8,459 nucleotides of DNA from an uncultured Gemmatimonadota bacterium (GTDB lineage: Bacteria > Gemmatimonadota > Gemmatimonadetes > Gemmatimonadales > GWC2-71-9), in assembly GCA_946479805.1 (NCBI GenBank), contig CAMLHP010000093.1, forward strand, positions 1 through 8,459, read 5' to 3'. Position 1 is the first letter of the stretch. Each line of letters begins with the position of its first letter. The notes under the pieces are model-generated. The model worked only from the letters and a program-made list of their open reading frames with translations. It ran no database searches and was not told the DNA's origin. Of this stretch, positions 1 to 5,368 are shown piece after piece. The translations under genes were made by a program, and so were the position numbers.

Positions 1-54
1 GCGGTAAGGCGGTAAGGCGGTAAGGCGGTAAGGCGGTAAGGCGGTAAGGCGGTA
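1..54. repeat. Octamer tandem repeat, unit GCGGTAAG
   Basis: Six perfect head-to-tail copies of the octamer GCGGTAAG (1-48) are followed by a partial copy GCGGTA (49-54). The array begins at the window edge, so the true copy number is unknown. The unit length is not a multiple of three. On the plus strand the repeat places TAA in all three frames, so it cannot be coding there; the minus strand stays open. In register TAAGGCGG, the unit differs by one base from the full Shine-Dalgarno consensus TAAGGAGG. The array abuts the first possible start codon of the next gene. Confidence 0.95.
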
Positions 55-55
55 G

Positions 56-1036
56 TTGAGCGGAAGGGTGGCCAGGCCTAGCTTCCGCACCGTGAACCGA
101 TTGATCATCGCTCTGCTATTCGCGGCGGCACCGCTCGCAGCACAGTCTCCCCCGCCGCATCGTCCCATCAATCCCCTGGCTGCCACCCGCAGTCCGCTCG
201 CGTACCAACCCATCGCAGACTTCGACCCCCGTGGCGTGCGGCTCCAGCTGACGGCCGAGTACGCCAACGCCATCGAGTACAGCGTGTCCTCCACCGCCAC
301 GTACCTGCACGACGCCGAGCTGTACCGGGTGACCTTTAGCGGCACCCGGGAGCTGTCACCGGGATTCTGGACCAGTGGCAGCGTGAGCCTGGTGGGCAGC
401 CATGGCGGGTTCACAGATGCGTTCTTCGAGTGGTACCACGGGGTGATAGGCTACGAGCAACCGGAACGGGAGGCCCGGCCCACGAACACCTACGGATTCG
501 AGGTGGAACTGCCCGGCGGGGTTCATTACGCTCCCGACGCGGCCGGCCTGGCGCTGGGCGAGGCCCGCCTCAGCCTCGGCATGCGCCATGGCCTTGACCA
601 GCAATCATCCATCAGCCTGGTTCTGCCGCTTGCGAAGGGCGGCGGCCTGGGCCGTTCCCAACCGGGAGTGGCACTCAACCACACCCTTCGCATCCGGACC
701 CTTGAGCCGCTGGTCTGGGAGATTTCCGGCGGGGTGGGCGCCACTCCCCGCGGCGGAGAGCTCGAGGCGTGGCAGCATTCGCTGTTCGGAATGGGGACGA
801 CGGGGGTCCGGCTGAAGCTGTTCGGTGGGCATTCGATCTACGGGTTCTTCTTCTACCACACGCCGTTCTACCACGACACGTCAATACCTTCGCTGGACAA
901 TGACCTTCTCACCGCGGACTTCGGCTGGAACTACCGCACGGCCGGAGGACGCGAGTGGCGCATCGGCTTCACCGAGGATATTGCGCCGAAGGACCTGGGG
1001 GTGGACCTGACACTGATCGTCAGCGGGGAGTGGTAG
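56..1036 (+). CDS. Exported beta-rich envelope protein, probable DUF3187 family
   Basis: This is a protein of up to 326 residues with an N-terminal signal peptide: a hydrophobic stretch at about residues 15-29 ends in PLAAQ, giving likely cleavage near residue 30. The rest alternates polar and aromatic residues in the manner of outer-membrane or periplasmic beta-strands. Residues 116-134 (HGGFTDAFFEWYHGVIGYE) and 308-320 (EDIAPKDLGVDLTL region) resemble the H-GG-D...WH...G and the C-terminal D-x-x-x-DLTL features of DUF3187 proteins, whose function is unknown. The family call is from memory of motifs. The start is uncertain. TTG at 56 is the first codon after an in-frame TAG (53-55). GTG at 92 would give a more typical short signal peptide (VNRLIIALLF...), but no clear ribosome binding site precedes it. 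The gene stands alone, converging with the yggX-like gene at 1141. Confidence 0.8.
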   Translation: MSGRVARPSFRTVNRLIIALLFAAAPLAAQSPPPHRPINPLAATRSPLAYQPIADFDPRGVRLQLTAEYANAIEYSVSSTATYLHDAELYRVTFSGTRELSPGFWTSGSVSLVGSHGGFTDAFFEWYHGVIGYEQPEREARPTNTYGFEVELPGGVHYAPDAAGLALGEARLSLGMRHGLDQQSSISLVLPLAKGGGLGRSQPGVALNHTLRIRTLEPLVWEISGGVGATPRGGELEAWQHSLFGMGTTGVRLKLFGGHSIYGFFFYHTPFYHDTSIPSLDNDLLTADFGWNYRTAGGREWRIGFTEDIAPKDLGVDLTLIVSGEW

Positions 1037-1037
1037 G

Positions 1038-1133
1038 CCCGGTGGGAAACTCCAAGAGCGTGAACGGGGACTGCAACTGCGTGAACGGGAACTGAAGCGG
1101 GGCCTGAGGCCAGTGGCAGCAGCGTGCACCGGG
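1038..1133. repeat. Intergenic direct repeats flanked by a 7-bp inverted repeat
   Basis: The gap between two convergent genes holds two 16-bp direct copies, GCGTGAACGGGGACTG at 1058-1073 and GCGTGAACGGGAACTG at 1079-1094. They differ at one base and have a 21-bp period. They lie inside a perfect 7-bp inverted repeat, CCCGGTG at 1038-1044 and CACCGGG at 1127-1133. A small GGCC-TGA-GGCC dyad sits at 1101-1111. No T-tract follows any of these, so a standard intrinsic terminator is not evident. Confidence 0.6.
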
Positions 1134-1140
1134 AGAGGTG

Positions 1141-1377
1141 TCAGGCTGATGGCGTGAAGAGAAACTCGTCCATCTGCTGGAGCAGGAACTCCTTCGCCTT
1201 CGGGTCCCTGAGGTTCAGGGCATAGTGGTTGATCAGCGCCTGCTGCTGGCCCAGCCACTGGCTCCAGCAGACGGCGCAGATCTCATTGAAAAGCCGCTGG
1301 CCCAGGTCGTTCTGGAACGGCTGAAAGCTCATCTGGTCGCGGGTCTGCCCGCAGCGAACGCATGCGATGTTCGGCAT
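1141..1377 (-). CDS. YggX-like Fe(2+)-trafficking family protein with four cysteines
   Basis: A 78-residue protein of the Iron_traffic (YggX) family. Residues 18-74 follow the family pattern closely: F-x-x-F...DLGQRLFNEI...W-x-x-W...LIN...LNL...K-x-FL-x-x-QM-x-x-FLF. In enterobacteria YggX is a small cytoplasmic protein linked to iron handling and protection of Fe-S clusters from oxidative damage. This homologue begins at the family's normal position but carries two CxxC pairs: C6/C9 (CVRC) and C34/C37 (CAVC). Classical YggX has a single conserved N-terminal cysteine. The pairs are spaced like a zinc-ribbon or rubredoxin-type metal site, which is inference. ATG at 1377-1375 lies 20 bases after the stop of the HEAT gene on the same strand, so it is probably the last gene of the blaI operon. 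No good ribosome binding site is visible before it. Confidence 0.85.
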   Translation of the reverse strand: MPNIACVRCGQTRDQMSFQPFQNDLGQRLFNEICAVCWSQWLGQQQALINHYALNLRDPKAKEFLLQQMDEFLFTPSA

Positions 1378-1397
1378 GCGCCAAAGATAATCGCGTT

Positions 1398-2666
1398 CTA
1401 GTCGTCCAACTCCTCCAGCTCCGCCAGCGCCTCGATCGCGGTCCGGCGCACCTCCGGATCGGGATCCTCCAGCGCGCCGGTGATGGGCGCCTTGGCCTCA
1501 ACCGCGCCCATCTCGCCGAGTGCCTCAATGACCATGCGGCGGGTATCCGGATCCGGATCGGCAACCAGCGGAAGCAGCGCGCCTGCGCTTGCCGGATCCT
1601 CGATGCTGGCGAGCGCCTCGACCGCGGCGCGGCGCAGCGCCGGATGCTCTGATCCCGCTGCGCGGATCAGTTCGGCAGGTGCCGACTCGACGTTGTCCAG
1701 ATTGGAAATGGCATCCGCAGCGGCGACCGAGAGCTCGATATCCTGCCCGCCCACGACGCGGGCTAGCGCCGGCGCGGAACGTGAGGCCTCGATGTTGCCG
1801 AGTGCCTCGATCGCGGCCAGCCGGACCTGGCGCTCGCCATCGCCCGAAATCAATCGCTCCAGCGGCTCCGCGGCATCCGCGCTCTCGATCTGGCCCAGCG
1901 CCTCCGCGGCTGCTCGCCGCACCGTGGGGTTCCCGTCGTCCAGCAGGGAAACCAGGGACTCGACCGCCCGCGGATCCTCGACCTGTCCCAACGCCCACGC
2001 CGCAGCCGTCCGGACCCGTGCGGCGTCATGCCGAGTCAGTCTCTCCAGCGCCGCGGTGGACTCCCTGTTCTCCAGCTGGCCGAGGGCCCACGCCGCCATG
2101 GCGGCTGTCGCCTCATCAGGCGATCGGAGCTGCTGCTCTACCCGCTGCCGCAGGGCGGGGCGGTCGTGAGAGCCAATGGCCAGCAGGGCGGCCTCGCGCA
2201 CCCGGGCCGAGGCCCCGTCGAGCAGCGCGGCGAGGTCCTGATCCGGCATCGCCGAATGCCCGATCATCCGGGCGGCCGTCCTCCGAACACAGGGATCGTC
2301 GTGATTCAGGCGGGCGGCGAGCAGCCGTATGGCAGACGGATCGCGCACCCGGCCCGACACCGAATCGCGCGCGGCGCCGGCCGCGACGCGGGCATCGGCC
2401 AGGCGGCCCACACCCAGTTCGTCGTCGCCATTCCACCAACCATTGCCAATCTGCTGGCTAAGCAGCTCGCACGCGACCGGATCGCCCCGGACCATGCCGT
2501 CGAGCAGCATCGCAACCCGCGAGGAATCGGGTCCTGGCCGGTCGTCGTCCCAGTCATGGATAGTGATGCTGATCTGGGGCGCCGGGGACGAGCTTGTGAG
2601 CAGTGTGCTCGCCGCGGCGGCGCTGCCGGCGCCCAACGCCGCGATCAGGAGAAAGGCGGTCTTCAT
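1398..2666 (-). CDS. Exported HEAT-repeat protein
   Basis: A 422-residue protein with a signal peptide (MKTAFLLIAALGAGSAAAAS, cleavage near residue 19-20). A non-repetitive segment runs to about residue 105, and HEAT repeats of about 31 residues fill the rest. The repeat signature (D-x-D-x-x-VR-x-x-A-x-x-ALG) places the VR or equivalent at residues 127, 156, 218, 249, 281, 312, 344, 375 and 406, with one further repeat near 187; about ten repeats in all. HEAT solenoids act as protein-binding scaffolds; no catalytic motif is seen. The start is ATG at 2666, which shares one base with the TGA of the M56 gene (TGATG), with GGAGG seven bases upstream. A GTG one codon earlier is less likely. The overlap implies translational coupling, and the location is probably periplasmic, as for the HEAT tail of its neighbour. 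Partner and function are unknown. Similarity to PBS-lyase type HEAT repeats does not imply phycobilin chemistry here. Confidence 0.92.
   Translation of the reverse strand: MKTAFLLIAALGAGSAAAASTLLTSSSPAPQISITIHDWDDDRPGPDSSRVAMLLDGMVRGDPVACELLSQQIGNGWWNGDDELGVGRLADARVAAGAARDSVSGRVRDPSAIRLLAARLNHDDPCVRRTAARMIGHSAMPDQDLAALLDGASARVREAALLAIGSHDRPALRQRVEQQLRSPDEATAAMAAWALGQLENRESTAALERLTRHDAARVRTAAAWALGQVEDPRAVESLVSLLDDGNPTVRRAAAEALGQIESADAAEPLERLISGDGERQVRLAAIEALGNIEASRSAPALARVVGGQDIELSVAAADAISNLDNVESAPAELIRAAGSEHPALRRAAVEALASIEDPASAGALLPLVADPDPDTRRMVIEALGEMGAVEAKAPITGALEDPDPEVRRTAIEALAELEELDD
1401..2339 (-). repeat. HEAT-repeat array in the exported protein
   Basis: This is the coding stretch for residues 110-422, in which a unit of about 93 bases recurs roughly ten times. 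Unit length varies by a codon or two (spacings of 29, 31 and 32 residues between VR positions), unlike the strictly periodic array in the upstream gene. The repeats are conserved at protein level and diverged at DNA level. Confidence 0.8.
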
Positions 2667-4528
2667 CACTTGTCCTCCTCTTGCTCACCGAAGTACTCCA
2701 CCGCGATTCTGCGCACGTCGGCGTCCTTGTGCTCCAGCGCGCGCCTGAGCGCGGCGTGGCTCTCGGTGGTGCGAAGCTCGGTCAGTGCTTCGGCTGCTTC
2801 CTCGCGAACCTCAGGCGACCGGTCATCAAGCAGGCGGATCAGCTGCGGCACCATGCTCACCACCCGGCGTTCCGAGGTGTGCCTCACGGCTTCCTGCCGC
2901 ACGTCAGCGCTGGCATCCTGCAGCAAGGCTGCGAGCGTCTCTCCGGAAATGGTGCCACCCAGCTCATTCATCGCCTCCACGGCGTGGCGGCGGACATCGG
3001 CGTCGCGATCCTGCAGCGCAGCGGACACGGCAGGGACACTGCCGGGATCCCGGATCTGCGCCAGCGCGTGTAGCGCCTCGCGCCGGACATCCAGATCGGG
3101 ATCCCGGACCAGCTGGCCAATGGTGCCGGCAGAGGAACGGTCACGCAGGTCTCCCAGAATCGAGGCTGCGCGCGCACGCAGTTCGGGGTCGCCGGAGGAA
3201 AGCAGCCCACGAATTGGCGCCGCGGGCACGCCGTGCTCGAACTGCGACAGCGCGTCCAGGGCTGACGCGCGCACTTCGGCTTCCGGGTCGTCGAGGGCCG
3301 CCACGAGGGCCGGGATCGCCAGCGGATCCCCGATGCGGCCGAGCGCATCCGCGGCTGCCTGCCGGACCTCGGCGCTCTCGTCGCGGAGCCTGGCAATGAG
3401 GGCACGTACCACGGCGGTGTCAGCGGCAGTTGCATGCATGCCTGCAGCCGAAGCCTCGGCAGGCTCAGTCGGAGCTGCATGGGTCAGGCCGGCCACGCCC
3501 GGGGCGAAGAACGCTGTGGCAGCCAGGACAGCCACCGAAGCGACACCTGCAACCCTGCCTCGAGAAGGCGGGGCGTCCTTCCGCTCCAGCAGCCGCGCCA
3601 CTCGCGCGCTCAACTGCGAACGGTGCTCGGCCATGCCGGCCACCGGCACGCCCAGCGGTGACGCCTCGATCCATTCCGCCACCTTCACCAGGCAGCGGGC
3701 CAGCGGCACGCCACCACTCAGGCTGGCGGCCCACTCATCGGCGACGTACTCGGCCGATTCCTGGATCCCGCCCCGGGCAATGCGGTTGAGCGGCTGGAAG
3801 AAAAGGGCGCGTTCAACAACGCAGGCCAGAACCAGCCACTGCGGGTCCCGGCGCACCAGGTGGGCCAGTTCATGCGCCAGCATCGCTCGGCGCTGGGACG
3901 GCTCCAGCCCATCGAGTGCCGCGAGGGGAAGACAGATCTCTCCGCTGCCCAGCGCCACTGGACTGGTGATGGACTGAGACTCCGTGAGCCGTACCTCGCG
4001 GCCAATGGCCGCTTCCCTGCGCAGAGAGGCCAGCAGGCCGGTCCACTCGGGATTGCTCACGGCGCGCCGGTCGCCCAGCCGGCCGACAAGCACGAGGTGC
4101 CGGCCGGCGTACCACAGCACCAGCAGCGCCGCGACAGCAAGCCACGCTGTTGCGAGAGTCGTCCCCGTGGGTGCGGTGCGCTGTCCCTGGCCACCTTCGG
4201 AAGCGGCGAGCTCTGCTGCGTTCCCCTGGTCAGTGGCTGGCAGCTCGGCCAGCTCAAAGGGCTGAGGCCGTGAACCCGGGTTCGCTTCAGGGGGTGCTGC
4301 CTCTTCACCCGCGGTGCTCCCGGTTGCCAATGCCCCAAGCACTATGGTGCCGGCCGGGCGGATGCCGAGCGACAGCTGCATCGTCGCGGTGAGCAGGCCG
4401 CCGAGCATGGCCGCCTTCCAGATTACCGACCGCGCGGCCGGACCTGCCGGGCCGAACCGCAGCACCAACCACGCCGCACCCAGCAGCACAGTTGAATGCA
4501 CAGCATAGGTGAGCAGCCAGGCACTCAT
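2666..4528 (-). CDS. BlaR1-like M56 membrane metalloprotease with C-terminal HEAT repeats
   Basis: A 620-residue protein laid out like BlaR1/MecR1. Helices are at about 3-24 and 37-69, followed by a polar loop to about 122, a third helix at 124-147, a cytoplasmic protease region, and a fourth helix at about 325-348. The protease region has SPVALG (189-194), zinc motif HELAH (219-223, H219, E220, H223) followed by RRD, and E260-Y-V-A-D264, where E260 is the likely third zinc ligand. BlaR1-type proteins sense a signal outside the membrane and use the zinc protease domain to trigger loss of the BlaI repressor. The extracytoplasmic end here has no penicillin-binding domain and no SxxK serine site. 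It holds eight HEAT repeats (about 373-620) with VR or LR at 388, 419, 450, 481, 512, 543, 574 and 605, exactly 31 residues apart. The start ATG overlaps the blaI stop (ATGA) with GGAGG four bases upstream. The next gene overlaps its stop. The ligand is unknown. Confidence 0.93.
   Translation of the reverse strand: MSAWLLTYAVHSTVLLGAAWLVLRFGPAGPAARSVIWKAAMLGGLLTATMQLSLGIRPAGTIVLGALATGSTAGEEAAPPEANPGSRPQPFELAELPATDQGNAAELAASEGGQGQRTAPTGTTLATAWLAVAALLVLWYAGRHLVLVGRLGDRRAVSNPEWTGLLASLRREAAIGREVRLTESQSITSPVALGSGEICLPLAALDGLEPSQRRAMLAHELAHLVRRDPQWLVLACVVERALFFQPLNRIARGGIQESAEYVADEWAASLSGGVPLARCLVKVAEWIEASPLGVPVAGMAEHRSQLSARVARLLERKDAPPSRGRVAGVASVAVLAATAFFAPGVAGLTHAAPTEPAEASAAGMHATAADTAVVRALIARLRDESAEVRQAAADALGRIGDPLAIPALVAALDDPEAEVRASALDALSQFEHGVPAAPIRGLLSSGDPELRARAASILGDLRDRSSAGTIGQLVRDPDLDVRREALHALAQIRDPGSVPAVSAALQDRDADVRRHAVEAMNELGGTISGETLAALLQDASADVRQEAVRHTSERRVVSMVPQLIRLLDDRSPEVREEAAEALTELRTTESHAALRRALEHKDADVRRIAVEYFGEQEEDK
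2669..3412 (-). repeat. Eight-unit, strictly 31-residue HEAT array of the M56 protein
   Basis: Codons 373-620 form eight consecutive 93-bp units with no insertions or deletions. The conserved [VL]R dipeptide falls every 31 codons from residue 388 to 605. Helix A of each unit carries L-x-x-L-x-D and helix B R-x-x-A-x-x-AL. By the topology of BlaR1 this array follows the last membrane helix and faces the periplasm. Confidence 0.85.
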
Positions 4529-4917
4529 GCGTCCTCCTCGTCGCGTTCCTCGATCTCGTCGATCATGGCGCGGAGCCGCGCGAGATCACCGGGAGCGACT
4601 TCCTGCGATGCAAGCAGATGGTTTACCAGCGCGGTTACGTCGCCGCCAAAGAGCCGCTCGGTGAGTTCACTCACCATCGACTCCTTGACCTCATCCTCGG
4701 AAACCAGTGCACGATAGAGATACTGCCGCTCCGATGCCCTGCGTGACACCACTCCCCGGCGCTCCAGACGGGAGAGCAGGGTGGCAATGGTGGTCTGGGC
4801 CAGACGGCGATCGGGGTAGAGGGCCTCCCAGACGTCTGCGACCGAGGCCTCGCCCCGGTCCCACAGGAGGCGGAGTATGGTTATCTGGAGTGCGGTCAGC
4901 TCGTGTACTGCCGGCAT
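4525..4917 (-). CDS. blaI: BlaI/MecI-family transcriptional repressor
   Basis: A 130-residue winged-helix repressor of the usual BlaI length. Residues 1-75 hold the DNA-binding domain: LTALQITILRLLW, the VADVWEAL helix, a recognition helix in LAQTTIATLLSRLERRGVV, and the wing at ASERQYLYRA. Residues 76-130 form the dimerisation helices, ending in an acidic tail. BlaI dimers bind TACA-NN-TGTA operators and are removed when the partner M56 protease is activated. S. aureus BlaI is cut between N101 and F102; the positionally similar segment here is ALVNHLL (96-102), which cannot be confirmed as a cleavage site by eye. I chose ATG at 4917 because MPAVHEL begins the family alignment and the promoter and operator lie just upstream, which excludes longer forms. 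It is the first gene of the operon, and its stop overlaps the M56 start by four bases. Autoregulation is strongly suggested. Confidence 0.93.
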   Translation of the reverse strand: MPAVHELTALQITILRLLWDRGEASVADVWEALYPDRRLAQTTIATLLSRLERRGVVSRRASERQYLYRALVSEDEVKESMVSELTERLFGGDVTALVNHLLASQEVAPGDLARLRAMIDEIEERDEEDA

Positions 4918-4934
4918 GGTATCCTGCTCCGAAT

Positions 4935-4966
4935 GTTCTACACCTGTAGATTTACAGAAGTAGAAC
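4935..4966. promoter_or_regulatory. BlaI-type operator, 32-bp extended palindrome
   Basis: A perfect 14-bp palindrome TCTACA-CC-TGTAGA lies at 4937-4950 and contains the BlaI/MecI consensus core TACA-NN-TGTA. It is half of a larger palindrome centred at 4950.5. Arm GTTCTAC (4935-4941) mirrors GTAGAAC (4960-4966), and CTGTA (4944-4948) mirrors TACAG (4953-4957), so 13 of 16 arm positions match. The mirrored half (4951-4964) is a degenerate second site. The element ends 18 bases upstream of the blaI ATG and covers the predicted -10 and start of transcription. Confidence 0.85.
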
Positions 4967-4977
4967 AGGCCTGTCAA
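4949..4977 (-). promoter_or_regulatory. Predicted sigma-70-type promoter of the blaI operon
   Basis: Read on the minus strand, a perfect -35 TTGACA (4977-4972) is followed by a 17-base spacer and a weak -10 TAAATC (4954-4949, three of six matches). Transcription would begin around 4942, leaving a leader of about 25 bases that contains AGGA and GGAG before the ATG. The -10 lies inside the operator palindrome, as expected for steric repression. The -10 is weak, so the exact start site is uncertain. Confidence 0.6.
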
Positions 4978-5001
4978 GAGGGCGCCGTTCGCGCCCCCTT
5001 G
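4975..5001 (-). terminator. Hairpin after the 99-residue membrane protein gene
   Basis: On the minus strand CAAGGGGGCGC and GCGCCCTCTTG form an 11-bp stem with one G-U wobble around the loop GAACG, six bases after the stop of the gene at 5007. The pairing is strong, but no T-tract follows, so it is at best an imperfect intrinsic terminator. Its distal arm overlaps the -35 of the blaI promoter. It probably separates the fabH transcript from the blaI operon. Confidence 0.45.
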
Positions 5002-5006
5002 ACTGG

Positions 5007-5306
5007 CTACCGCGTCAACTGTCGGTCGATATAGTCCCCGCGGCGGAGTGCCCGAGCCCCGCTTGCGGTTCCGAAGGCGGTGCCGAAGCCGGCCAGCAGC
5101 GCGGTCGTTGTGCTGACGAACGGAAGAAAGCTGAGCGGCCAGACCAGGGCGAAGGCCAGCACGCCGGCAGCGATGGGAGCCAGTGGCGACTGGATGGCAT
5201 CCACGAAGCGGAGCCGTCGCCGCACGAAATTCTTGCTGATGACGTAGCCTGCGATTCCCACGACGGCGAGCACGCCGAAGTAGATCAGGCCGAAGATCGT
5301 TTCCAT
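5007..5306 (-). CDS. Small membrane protein of unknown function
   Basis: A 99-residue protein I cannot assign to a family. Residues 4-24 form one clear membrane helix (LIYFGVLAVVGIAGYVI). A basic segment RRRLR (29-33) follows, probably cytoplasmic. A second hydrophobic helix spans about 44-63, with a weaker glycine-rich segment at about 67-84, and the tail is charged (RALRRGDYIDRQLTR). No catalytic or metal motif is present. ATG at 5306 has a good ribosome binding site (GAGGGGG, seven bases upstream). It lies 62 bases after fabH on the same strand and may be co-transcribed with it. No functional link can be inferred from that alone. Confidence 0.8.
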   Translation of the reverse strand: METIFGLIYFGVLAVVGIAGYVISKNFVRRRLRFVDAIQSPLAPIAAGVLAFALVWPLSFLPFVSTTTALLAGFGTAFGTASGARALRRGDYIDRQLTR

Positions 5307-5337
5307 GGTTATACCCCCTCAATGGCGGTCCGAAGCT

Positions 5338-5354
5338 TGTTGCAATACGCAACA
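5338..5354 (-). other. Small hairpin between fabH and the next gene
   Basis: TGTTGC and GCAACA form a 6-bp stem around a 5-base loop in the 62-base gap after fabH, flanked by a direct repeat CCGAAG (5330-5335 and 5360-5365). There is no T-tract. It could be a processing or weak pausing site, or nothing. Confidence 0.3.
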
Positions 5355-5368
5355 GGTGGCCGAAGGTT

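Noticed and set aside
1..54. Could the octamer array be a CRISPR array or an origin iteron?
   Set aside because: There are no spacers between units, and the unit is only 8 bp. No DnaA boxes, AT-rich segment or rep gene is near.
1480..2461. Other long plus-strand frames opposite the exported HEAT gene.
   Set aside because: Compositionally biased (Ser/Ala or Pro/Arg) shadows of the HEAT codons, with no start context or recognisable motif.
2028..3977. A 649-residue open frame on the plus strand, longer than either gene opposite it.
   Set aside because: It lies antisense across two genes with clear HEAT and M56 signatures, crosses their boundary, and encodes a low-complexity Ala/Arg/Ser-rich string with no domain. 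High GC and the periodic HEAT codons keep the opposite strand free of stops.
2666..4917. A genuine beta-lactam resistance regulator (blaR1/mecR1).
   Set aside because: The M56 protein has no penicillin-binding domain or SxxK serine motif after the last helix, and no beta-lactamase gene is in the window. Only the repressor-protease logic is shared.
4975..5001. Rho-independent terminator as a firm call.
   Set aside because: The stem is strong but no uridine run follows on the minus strand, so only a low-confidence entry is given.
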